From Silene latifolia (taxonomy: Eukaryota; Streptophyta; Magnoliopsida; Caryophyllales; Caryophyllaceae), in NCBI RefSeq assembly GCF_048544455.1, contig NC_133537.1:13329541-13393540 (forward strand): 64,000 bases of DNA. Reading direction: 5' to 3'. Shown here piece by piece: positions 10,452 to 21,064 of this stretch. The notes beneath the pieces are model-generated. The model made no database searches. It was not told the origin of the DNA and saw only the letters and a list, made by a program, of their open reading frames with translations. Numbering within the stretch: the first letter of the stretch is position 1; each line of letters opens with the position of its first letter. The position numbers and the translations under genes were made by a program.

Positions 10452-13400
10452 ATGGTACCCCTCAGGGATGGAATGGATACGGGTGCTACAGAGACCACGC
10501 GCAGTCGGCATGCCACTAAGCTACTAGATATATTAATGTCAGATAAACCCCACTTGTCATATGCTGATTTTCATCATGAACTTACGAGAAATCCTGATGC
10601 TCCCTTACCTAAATATGTAGGTAGTAAACAAAGACAAGTGTTCGAGAGAAGGAACCTTAAAGAGGAAGAACTAGTTAGATACATGTCTAATTTGCCGAGT
10701 TATTTGGAGAAAGGGAAAAATTATCAGGAGAAAGCACTGAGCGTTGGTGTTCTTGACTGGAGGCGTTTGGAAAAATGGCAGTATAGTCAAAAACATATGC
10801 CGGCTAAACATAGTGCTTTTTCTCCATCTAGTAGCAACGCTTCTCTCTTTTCAACTGATGACTCATCAACCCATTCTAGCAGAGACCAAATTTGCTCTCC
10901 TGCTCGTCAAAGATCACAACGTATCTCTCTGCAATCTGCGGCTAAAGCTTCACCAAAGGAAGATCATGTTCGAGATGCTAAATCGTCAACTGGAAGAAGC
11001 TGCACACCGGCTCGTCCTGTAGTACAAGGCTCCGTGCATCAATCTCATCCCCAAAAGGTATATGCTGGGGTAAAAATGCCACATGAGATTGACGTTTTTG
11101 GAGGAAATACCCATAAATTCAAGGACTTAACTGCTAAATTTAAGGACTCAACTGCTGTCACTGGTAACCAGTTAAGCAGACAGCACAAGACTTTTAGTGC
11201 AGTTTGTGAAACAAAAGGGTCAAACTTGCAGTCCTCAAAAATCGAAGGAAAGTTGATCCCGGATAAGTATGAGGCAACACCTACTTGGAAAGGTAAAAAA
11301 AAGATTCAAGATGTGGAATCCGCCAAAGATATAGGAAGGTTTCGAGAAACCAAGTTAAATGCAGCTGATCGAGGTTACTTTGAAAGAGATAAACCAGGTA
11401 TTATAATCATGCCTAAAGAGCCACGGGAACATACTTGCTCCAGTTTTACTGGCTCAGCCAGTTTTACTGCGAATGACCGGTTGTCTATAGAAGCTGGTGA
11501 GAAGTTTCTTTTAGCAAGAAAAAATCTCGAGGGTAGACGTCCATCTAGCAATGATGGCTGCGACCAGATGAGGTCCACAGCATCTAGTTTCCAGCATGAA
11601 TCGGGTGTCGATATTTCATCGCGAGTACCACATATCTCTCTTCAGTCCACAACCAACAAACTTCAGACTTCGTCCTCTATTAGTGTGCAGGGTATCAAAG
11701 TTCCTACTGAAGCACCATGTGTGGCGTCTGTTCCCACTAGGATGCTTAGCAGTCCATCTAGGAGCAGACATACACCAGAGAAGAATCCAATTGCATCAGC
11801 AAAGCCTTCTGAGGAGTTGGATGCTAGAAAAACCTCAGAGTCCATTCCAAAAGCAAGAAACCCGTCGCCAATACGTAGATTGAGTTTTGCAATGGGAAAG
11901 ATGGTTAAAAATGTTGGGGTCAGAGATAACTCACCTCTTCGCACGTCAAATTCAAGAGACTGCATCACAAGATCTGGGTTAGATGGAGCAGATCCTTCTT
12001 TGTTAATTGATAATCCTTACAGTAATAAGTTATCAACTAATCATAACAATAAAGGTAGGTCGAGTAGTCCTCTAAGAAGGTTGCTCGATCCTCTTCTTAA
12101 ACCCAGAATGTCCAACTGCTCCGACCCATCAAGCAAACAAACTTCGTCGAGCATTGGTGCCACGAAATCATGTACTAAGCCGTCAGATTCTCGTCCTGGA
12201 GATTCTACTGGAGTGCATTTGAGATCTGCAGGCGCTAGTGATGCTCACGACACTTCAAAGAATGGTCTGTCAACACTTCAAGCTCTTCTGCAGATATCAT
12301 TCAAGAATGGACTTCCGTTGTTTACTTTTGCCATTGACAATGAGAAGAACATTTTAGCTGCAACTGTAAGGAAGTCAAGTGCTCCAGGAAAAGGTCACCA
12401 TAGCTGGATTTACACATTTTTCGCCATTCATGAAGTCAAGAGAAAGAGTGGAAGTTGGTTGTCCCACGGAGGGAAAGGTGGCAATCATGGTTATGTTCCT
12501 AATGTTGTGGCTCAAATGAAGGTCTCGGATACTTTTAGTTCTTCCACTATCAAGCACGATAATGCTGATGTGGCCATCTCAAGAGAATTTGATCTCTTTG
12601 CTGTGGATTTGGGACAGGAAGATGAATATTCAACGGACTTTCATCCAACTAATGAGTTGGCAGCCATTATTGTCAATCTTCCACGAAACACCACGTTCAG
12701 TGATAATCAAGTTGACAATTCTAGCTTTGACTGGTTGGGTTTTTCAGAGGGTTCTATAAGTGAAAACTCACAGGTGAAAAGATCCAACAATAATTCTCTT
12801 TTTAGCTTGAACTCGAGTACAACTGTCGTACTTCCTGGTGGGATCCATACAGTGCCTAGCAAAGGAGAAATATCGAGACTGGCTCAGAGATGGAGATCGG
12901 GTGGATTATGTGATTGTGGTGGATGGGATTTGGGTTGTCAGTTGAAAGTCTATACCAATAAAAAAGAACATTTAACCAAGTTTAATTCTTTTGGAATTGG
13001 CCAGAACAACGAAAAGCTTCAGCTTTTCTCACAGGTATCTCCTTGACATTTTATAACCATCTAGTCTCTTGTGAGACGATCTCATATAACCATTAACTCG
13101 TGGAAAGATAAAAATATAAAATCAACAAATAATTACCATTATCACGAGACCGTTTCATATGAAAATTTGTGTATCACATCAAAGTTCAAAATTGTGGATT
13201 GACCTTGATTTATCGTAACACTTGGACGATTCTATAGAATCATAGTACTCCTTACTAAGAAAATCAAACTGTTTTGTGCAGGTCGGTCAAGGTGACCAGC
13301 CTGTTTTGAATATGGCACCTTTTAAGGAAAGGATATACTCGGTGGAATTCAGTGCATCACTCACACTCCTACAAGCATTTGCTGTAAGTTTGTCCTTTAT

Positions 13401-13569
13401 AGACTGTCGGAGACCTTCCGAACTGTCAGAGCCAAACAATGTGCCTGTAAAGGTCCCTGGTGACGTTGGGGTTTCTGAGGTACCGATTCAACCAAAGATG
13501 TCAAATCAGGCTGAAGCCCCTGGAAGATTCGTCTCATATCCACCCCATTCCCCTGTTGGAAGAGTCTGA
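10452..13569 (+). CDS. DUF3527 domain protein (956 aa)
   Basis: Two coding exons, 10452-13034 and 13282-13569, join in phase 0 at CAG|GTATCT and GTGCAG|GTCGGT. The N-terminal block (LLDILMSDKPHLSYADFHHE, then DWRRLEKWQ) is the conserved start of this plant family. The long middle (about residues 120-600) is serine-rich and basic with SPIRRLSF- and SPLRRLLDP-like motifs, probably disordered. The C-terminal DUF3527 region (about 610-900) holds LQISFKNGLPLFTFAID, then LPGGIHTVP, GEISRLAQRWRSGGLCDCGG and WDLGCQL. No signal peptide or membrane segment is evident. Biochemical function is not known to me. The start fits because the family block begins within 25 residues. The next gene downstream on the same strand is a BSK kinase about 18 kb away. 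Confidence 0.9.
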
Positions 13570-14711
13570 AACCTAATTTTAACCACTCTAATCCCCCATA
13601 TTGATCTAATCATTCAGCAAAGATCTATATACATATATTAATAATATGCCCTGGTCCTCCAAATGAGAGCATTCTTAACAAAATTGAAGGATCTATTCCT
13701 CTAAGAGGAACAATGGCTCTAACTATCGTAATTGCAAATTTCCAACCGTTTCTTATATATTAATAGTAATAGTAAATCATGATAAAATGTAAGAGAGTAG
13801 CTAATAGTGTCCTTTGTAGTTGGTACTAATGAAAGTAGTAAAACTATGTTGATGAAAACTGTAAAGTATGCATTTCAGGATGGTAATGTGAAGTCGAGTT
13901 AGATAATTAATGTAATCCGTAATTGCCTTGTTAAATTCTGTTGGTTGAGATATCGTCTCTCACAAGTAGTATACACGATATTTCTGTGTTAGCTGATGTT
14001 CCAAGTGATGCAGAATGATTCTGTATTTCTGTTTGTGGCTCTCCATGTTCTGCTGCCTGGTTTAATTGTTTGACTTTTTGGTACATTGGATTCCTGCCAT
14101 GTCTAGAGGCCCTCCCATCTATTCTGCCTTACAGAGACTAAATTCTCGTCGGAGTTATTCAATGCATCGACATTTAATATTTGAATGTGTTTGCCTGACG
14201 CAGTCTTTCTCGTTCTATTCGATTTTACATTACGATTTACGACCAATGTTATATAACAATAGACCATTTTCATGTTATACACACATTTGTGTACTTTATA
14301 AACGATGAATGACTTTGTTGTATGATTGATAGATTTGATACAACCATTTTACACAGATCTAGTGGGGTTTGGCCTAACTTTTAGAAGTATTTTTGGACTT
14401 AAAAGCATTTTTTTGACTACAGACATCATTAATTAAAAGCTAAAAAACAAATTCTCAAAAACTAAAAAACCTTTTTTCCCCCCTAAAAATAGAAGCGCCA
14501 ATTTAGTGCTTCTAGTTTTTGAAAAACGCTTTTAAAAATTAAGCTTGAAAGCAAAACCTCATTTTTAATATGTTAGACTAAACATGCTCCTAAGAGTTTT
14601 AAATTGTTTATATTTCTATTTTTGCCAAGTCTTTTTCACGGTAAATGATCACAATATTCTACTCGTATTATAAACTCCGACTTAATGTTTTTTTTTTTTA
14701 ATTATTTTGAG
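13570..14711. other. 3' flank of the DUF3527 gene, with a possible small MITE
   Basis: The first few hundred bases probably include the 3' UTR, whose end I cannot place. At about 14358-14592 the ends GTTTGGCCTAACTTTTAGAA and (right) GTTAGACTAAAC suggest a short hAT-type MITE with degenerate inverted repeats. Nothing else is recognised. Confidence 0.35.
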
Positions 14712-15222
14712 TAGACCTGGCAAACAGATCAGGTCGTGTCGTGTTCGTGTCAACTTTAAACTGGTCATCACCACCCCAACCCTAACCCGACCCAATTACA
14801 TAAACGGGTCATTTGTCTCAACCCTAACCCAACCCATTTAATTTTTCCATAACCCAACCTGACCTGTATAACCCGTTTATCTTTTAGCAGATCATTTTTA
14901 ACCCATTTAACCAATTTAACCCAATAAACTAATAAACTAAATTAAGCTTTATAGCCCTATTATGCCAAAAATGATGAATGAAATTGCATATTTTTAAGTT
15001 GTTTGTTTGAATTATTGATTCAATCCAAATATATTATGACACTTTTAAATAAACGGGTTATTCGTGTCGGGTTCGTGTCAAAAGAGCTCAACCCTAACCC
15101 GACCCATTTATATTTCGTGTCGTGTCCGTGTCGACCCAATTACTTAAATGGGTCACAAAGTCCTAACCCTAACCCACTAACTTCATGTCGGGTTCGTGTC
15201 GTGTCAATAATTGTCACCTCTA
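14712..15222. mobile_element. hAT-like non-autonomous element (511 bp)
   Basis: A perfect 8-bp target-site duplication ATTTTGAG (14704-14711 and 15223-15230) fits the hAT superfamily. The ends are TAGACCTGGCAA and the imperfect inverse TTGTCACCTCTA. The interior is built from GGGTC/GACCC and AACCCTAACCC runs. A relative with similar ends lies at 38954-39330. It has no coding capacity. Confidence 0.8.
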
Positions 15223-16853
15223 ATTTTGAGTCGGGATCCTCTCCATTTATATCTCCATTATGCACTTCATTTTCTCCATTTTTTCCTTAATCACAATTAT
15301 ATCCATCAACAAGAAACTTAGAGGAGAAATACAGAGTAGATCGAAAGAAATGGAGACGATCCCGTTTCGTTTATTTTATCCAACTTCTAAACGTACCATG
15401 TCAGGAGTTTAGCCAGTTAGCATCACTCATGGGTGTCATCCATGAATTGTGAGGCTTGTGGGCTGTGTCTCCCTTGTGACGGATGTATTACCCATGTGGA
15501 TAAATAAGACAAAACAAATTATTATTTGTTGGACCTTTAGTCCTTATTAATTGTTTTGATAATGACAGTAATGATTTGTATGTGGACTTAATATATAAAC
15601 ATATGCGTGTAATTGTGTGTGTAAGTTTTAATTTAGAAAGGAACAATTACAAAGACGCAAGCTTGAAGTTTGGACCAAGAAGGTACAACTTCAATTATAC
15701 TTGATCGATGTTTTCAAGCGAGATCAAGATTGGAAATCAACCACGAGACTCAAGATGAGAGACTTGTGAAGAGACGATTCGTTTACCGAAGATTAGATAG
15801 TATAGGTCGTCATTCGGTAATGGTTTTACTTTGTTTGATTTAAAGGTTAATGAAGTTATGACCTAATAGACATAACTTCATTGCTAGACAAAAATAATGC
15901 GTTAATTTTTGGAAAATATATTTTTAATGGTTTATAAAAATAAGAGAGTATTTATTTTAATTGGAATTAATTAATTAGAATTTAGGTTAAATAAACTATT
16001 GGTTTGTAACACGATATTTATATCGTCATGCAACCTAGGGCTTTAACTAAATTCTATCTCGATTTGTTGCGGGCTATAGAAGCAAGAAGTGGACCGAAGG
16101 AGCCCTAGAGGCCGGCCAAAACCTAGGTGGCCGAACCCTAGGTGGGCCGAACTCTAGAAGGCCGAAACCCTAGGGAGGCCAAACTCCTCCTTCCTTTCTC
16201 TTCTTACTTGTTCATCAAATTGTTAGTATTTATTCTTCCAGAATATTCCTATGCCCTAATTCCATAACATTCCAAACCCTAATTCACTCTACTATAAATA
16301 CTCTCATTCATTCAACATTAATAGTTGACACACACATCTACAAATTTCAGGAGAGAAAAATATTTTAAGCAAAAATCATTTGAGCTTTAATTCTTATTTT
16401 CCAAATTTGCTTATACAAAAATTACGCATCAAATTTGTCAATCACTCGAAGAAAAATCGTTATAGGATACTAAGTACACAAGGATAGTATACTCACTCGC
16501 ATAACGTGAGATTAGTATTTGTCGTTGTACTTTTCTTATTAACGTAAGAGCAACCTAGAGTATTTAGCGATACTCAATCTGAGTTATAATCATATAGTTG
16601 ATTATACGAGTGGATTGATAATTTTTGTAATCCGGAGAAAGGTACTAAAAATTATTAATCGAGAATAGTGGACGTAGGTTTCGACTTGTGAAACTGAACC
16701 ACTTCAAAATCCTGTGTGTCTCTCTTTCTCTCTCTCTTTATTATTGTTATTTCGATTTTGCATTTATTGTTAATAATTTAATTAGTTGTTTTTAACCAAT
16801 AAAATCAAGTAATTAATTTATATCATATATTTCGAAAAAGCGGTCATCGTTTT

Positions 16854-17421
16854 TGATGGGGCATATTCTGCACCGCTGACCAAGTCAACACATTGAGCAA
16901 GGTCAAGGGTATTCACAGCAAAGTCAACGACTTAGACAGTCTAGCCGGTGAAGCCCATCGGCCTGTCACGTGGGTCTCGGCCAGACATCTAGCCAGCCGG
17001 GACACAAATCTGCGTACTCATATCCAAGACCCTCGGCCAGCCTGCCACAGGTCCATCGTCCGAGGGTATAACGGTCTTTTCACCTGATAGCCATTTGGCC
17101 ACTTGGCCACTACGTGACAAAAGGTGAATGCCTATAAATACTCCTCAATCTTCATTAAGGGAAAGATCAAAAAATTGACCTAATAACCACTATTCATCTG
17201 GTAATATCTTCCTTATCTCTCTACAATACACTCTTAGCCAGGTTACAACAACCTCTCTCTAAGTTCACTGACTTGAGCGTCGGAGTGAGTACGCTCGGCC
17301 AAAGCCGAGCCCTCAGTTTGTTCATCGTTTCAGGAGACCGCAAGGAGGATTCAAGCAAGGACATCATTCTACTAGCTACGAGTGGTAACAAAACACCGCT
17401 TTCCGGAATTAAACCCGAACA
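16854..17421 (+). repeat. 5' LTR of the Tat/Retand-like element
   Basis: It begins TGATGGGGCATATT and ends CCCGAACA. A TATA-like CTATAAATACTCC is at about 17131. The central 200-plus bases match the 3' LTR exactly, while the outer parts are more diverged. Confidence 0.9.
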
Positions 17422-17441
17422 ATTGGCGCCGTCTGTGGGGA
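17422..17441 (+). other. Primer-binding site
   Basis: ATTGGCGCCGTCTGTGGGG directly follows the 5' LTR. TGGCGCCGTCTGTGGGGA is the typical primer-binding and leader sequence of many plant Ty3/gypsy elements. Confidence 0.8.
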
Positions 17442-17518
17442 AGGCAAACTAGAAGCTAGTCACATTCACTCCCAAACAACAAAAACAAAAACACAAAAAA
17501 CCCACCCAAAAAGCTAAG

Positions 17519-19090
17519 ATGTCGAAACAACAAGTAGTCGTGACCGACGAAACCGAGCTACACCAAGATGATACATTTCACCATTCTGGAGTAGTGCAAC
17601 CCTCCACCGGCGGAGTAGTCCAACCGGAATTCGGAATGCCGATAATACCGGACACACCGCCGTCCGCCAACCAGGTCACCATCATGGGACAGGTGGTTGA
17701 CGTAGCAAAACTGAAGACACTCCTGGACCTGGTGGGAGTACACCGGCTCACATAGGCACGCCGACACGAGCGGCGGAAGCCGTCCCGGGAGGCGGGGCCC
17801 GTAACGTGACTCCAAGAAACTTGAACGGAGCACCGGGAGAAGCAGACCCTACCAAGACGCCGGAGGAGCCCAAAGTGGTCGTGGTGAACGTAAGTCCTTC
17901 TCGCACTCGGGAGAGGACATCGCCGCCGCAACACCGACGAGGCACACCCCGGAGAGCGGCCGAAGCCCGACTCAGAAAGTCGGAGAAGAAGCCCGAGCCG
18001 GGAGAAGAAGTCCTTCTCGCTACGAGGAGAGAAGCCGGACTAGGAATGCGAGGAGTCGGTCGCCGCGTGTCATCCGACACGTGGTCAAACGACCCCTCGT
18101 GATTATGTCCCGGACACCGCCGTGCCAACCAAGCCAAGCCGCACAAGGCGTTCACATACAAAGGAGACAAGCCGACCCAACCGACCACGCCGAGGCTTTC
18201 GAGTCTTACATGTCGGTATGGGAGCAGACTGATGAGGTCTGGTGCCGAGTTTTCCCAACGACTCGCATGGGATGGCTGGCGGTACAAGGGACTTCCCGAC
18301 GGTTCGTATATCTTGTTTCGCCGACCTAAAGGACGCCTTCTTAGCCCAAGATACTCTTGCAACAAAAGGACGGTCGTGGAGACGTCGGACCTCCTAACTA
18401 TCAAACAGGAGGGGGACGAATCTCTACGAAGCTATATGAAGAGGTTCGACGGCAAGGTCCAGCAGATTCGGGAAATCAATCCCGGCGGCGGCTTTCGACC
18501 GATGAAGGGCCTCCCAAAGGGAAACTTAAAAGACGAGCTCATCAAGCACGGGGCCGGGCCTAGACGCTGCGAGGAAGATGGCCGACCAGGCCATCAAGGT
18601 GGAAGATTACCACAAGACTGGGTAGGCCCGGCCGAGGCCGAGCCCTCGAGAGGAAAAGCCGCCGGGATGATAGTCCGGATGAGAGGCGCCGTGACAATAA
18701 CAGGTCACGATCCGATGATAAACACCGTGACAATAACAGTCACGGTCGATAGATCCGCCAAGAAACAGGCCCGACGGGCGCGGTGGGAGTTCGGGAATGT
18801 TTTACCAAAGGCATTACCATGACAAAACCCCTCTCGTCGCATCGGCCGCCAAGGTCTTCGCCCGAGCGAAACGAGGGCCGGAAGTGGGAACGGCCTCCCA
18901 AGCCAAAAGGAGACGGTGACTCAAACCGATCTTTGCGAGTACCACGGTTGCGCCGGCCACCTCATCGACAACCGGCATCGAAGAATGCCATTGAAGAGCT
19001 AATCCGGAAGGGGAGCCTCGACAAGTATGTGGCCAAAGGCCAAGACGACGACGCGGCTCGGATAAGACATCCGTTTTTCAACGGATAGGA
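17519..19090 (+). pseudogene. Gag region of the Tat/Retand-like element, broken
   Basis: Fragments with the plant retrotransposon gag pattern are visible, notably LLTIKQEGDESLRSYMKRF within about 18380-18480. The opening part from 17519 (MSKQQVVVTDETELHQDD) is acidic and low-complexity. The region is broken in several places and is treated as a fossil. Confidence 0.7.
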
Positions 19091-19816
19091 GTTATCAATG
19101 TAGTAATCGGAGGTAACGAGAACGGTGGGTCCGCTCATGGGCACAAACGGCACCCGAACGAGCCGTATCGGGCTATCAACTTTGTGCCCAACGCAGCGAC
19201 CGCCGCCTCCAGCGTTCCCAATATGACTATTGGAGGGAAGGACTACGAGGGAGTCATCGCCCCTCACAGCGACCCACTCGTAGTCAACTTGGAAATATCC
19301 AACCACCTAGTGAAGAGATGTCGATAGACACGGCGCCTACACGAACATCATGTTCGGGAGTGCTTCCGCAGACCTCGCCCGAGAATCAAGGACTTGAGCC
19401 CCGCGCCCATCCACTATACTGACTTCTCCGGGTGGCCCGGTCCCCCGGGTTCAATCAAACTACCGGTGATGTTCGGCGAGGGGAATGCGGCCAAGAATGT
19501 CCTAGCCGAGTTCGTCGTCATCAACGGCTCATCCGCCTACAACGTCCTAATAGGCCGAGTTACTCCGAGCGATGCCGACGCGGTGATGTCCATCCGAGCC
19601 CGACACTAATGTATGTCTCGGACGGGGGAAGCGCATAAGCTCGTCTCCAAAGACGAGAAGGACGAGGTGGTCAACATCCGGATATCTCGCCGAGAGGATG
19701 CAACATGCAATCCCTCAAAGTGGCGAAGCGATCGAGAAGGGGAAAAGCTCATCCTCACAACCGAAGGGCGACCTTATGGATGCAACCGACGGCCTGACAG
19801 GGAACAGCGCCTCTAG
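19091..19816 (+). pseudogene. Protease-like region of the element, broken
   Basis: A fragment reads FVVINGSSAYNVLIGRVTPS (about 19510-19570), which matches the end of the retropepsin-like protease domain in Ty3/gypsy polyproteins. No polymerase domain follows, since the tandem array takes its place. It is broken in more than one place. Confidence 0.6.
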
Positions 19817-19959
19817 ATAAGGCATTAGGAAACCGACAGACCTTGTATAGCGCCGGAGGTGCCCAAAAACAGTTGTGGGCATCCCGACGCATGTTAATAT
19901 CGAATGTAAAATCGACCAAGTCCCCCATGAAGATGTCCATTTTCCCCACAAATCACTGG

Positions 19960-20565
19960 TACGAGTAAAGAAGCCGACGCCGTCTCATACTGTCGATTCG
20001 ACAAGAGCGATCGTTAAAAAAGCCGACGCGTCTCATCCGTCGATTCGACAAGAGCGCGATCGTTAAAAGCCGACGCCGTCTCATCTGTCGATTCGACAAG
20101 AGCGGATCGTTAAAAGCCGACGCCGTCTCTCACTGTCGATTCGACAAGAGCGATCGTTAAAGAAGCCGACGCCGTCTCATCCGTCGATTCGACAAGAGCG
20201 GCGATCGTTATGGAAGCCGACGCCGTCTCATCTTGTCGATTCGACAAGAGCGGCGATCGTTAAAAAAGCCGACGCCGTCTCATACTGTCGATTAAACAAG
20301 AGCGGCGATCGTTAAGCCGACGCCGTCTCATCTGTCGATTCGACAAGAGCGGCGATCGTTAAAAAGAAGCCGACGCTGCCGTCTCATCTGTCGATTCGAC
20401 AAGAGCGGCGTCGTTAAAAGCCGACGCCGTCTCATCTGTCGATTCGACAAGAGAGCTAGATCGTTAAGCCGACGCCGTCTCATCCTGTCGATTCGACAAG
20501 AGCGGCGTCGTTAGGAAGCCGACGCCGTCTCATCTGTCGATTCGACAAGAGCGGCGTCGTTATGA
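19960..20565 (+). repeat. Tandem array of a unit of about 50 bp with a palindromic core
   Basis: About 12 head-to-tail units follow AAGCCGACGCCGTCTCATC, TGTCGATTCGACA, AGAGCGGCGATCGTTAA. Each unit has the 13-bp palindrome TGTCGA-T-TCGACA, and most have a CGATCG or similar core. Units differ mainly by small length changes in the GC-rich part. It lies between the protease-like part and the antisense ORFs of the LTR element. Confidence 0.9.
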
Positions 20566-20830
20566 AGAAATGTAGCGCTGTGGCGATCACCCCAAATAGT
20601 AGGCGCTTGGCGATCACTTAAAGTGGTAGACGCGCGTAACACGCTATCCAGGACGCTTGACTCACACTTTGTCATAGACAAGAGCGGTGTTCCCCATGAA
20701 GAAATGTAGTCTTTGTGGCGAGTCACCCCAAATAGTAGACGCTTCGGCGATCACTTAAAGTGGTAGACGCCGCGTAACACGCTATCCGACGCCGACTCTT
20801 CTTGTCGTACCGACAAGAGCTGATCTCCAT
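20566..20830 (+). repeat. Two tandem units of about 130 bp
   Basis: Two copies (about 20566-20697 and 20698-20830) share GAAGAAATGTAG, CACCCCAAATAGTAG, GATCACTTAAAGTGGTAGACG and CGCGTAACACGCTATCC. They follow the short-unit array directly and share its ACAAGAGC motif, so the two arrays probably have a common origin. Confidence 0.75.
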
Positions 20831-21064
20831 CGAAAGCGAACACCGCGACGATCGCGGCCAGTAGCATAGATTGATAAACAAATCAAAATGCCTTAAAAGC
20901 GTTAAAAACAGTTGAGATGCACACTCTAAAGCGCTCGGCCAAGCCAAGGTTCAAACAAAAAGAGACGCTCAATTAATAACGTAAGAGGGCAACTCAGACA
21001 AAAACGAGAAAAGACCTCGGCCAAGCCAGAGGCAAAGTGGAAACACTAAATACCGTTGAGACGC

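Noticed and set aside
10744-12759. Other frames of 60-101 codons within the DUF3527 coding exon
   Set aside because: They are shadows of the long, frame-supported family protein.
14760-15190. Interstitial telomere
   Set aside because: AACCCTAACCC words are mixed with GACCC words and bounded by inverted ends and an 8-bp duplication, so this is a transposon interior.
19960-20565. CRISPR-like array
   Set aside because: Units are direct tandem repeats without unique spacers, inside a plant LTR element.
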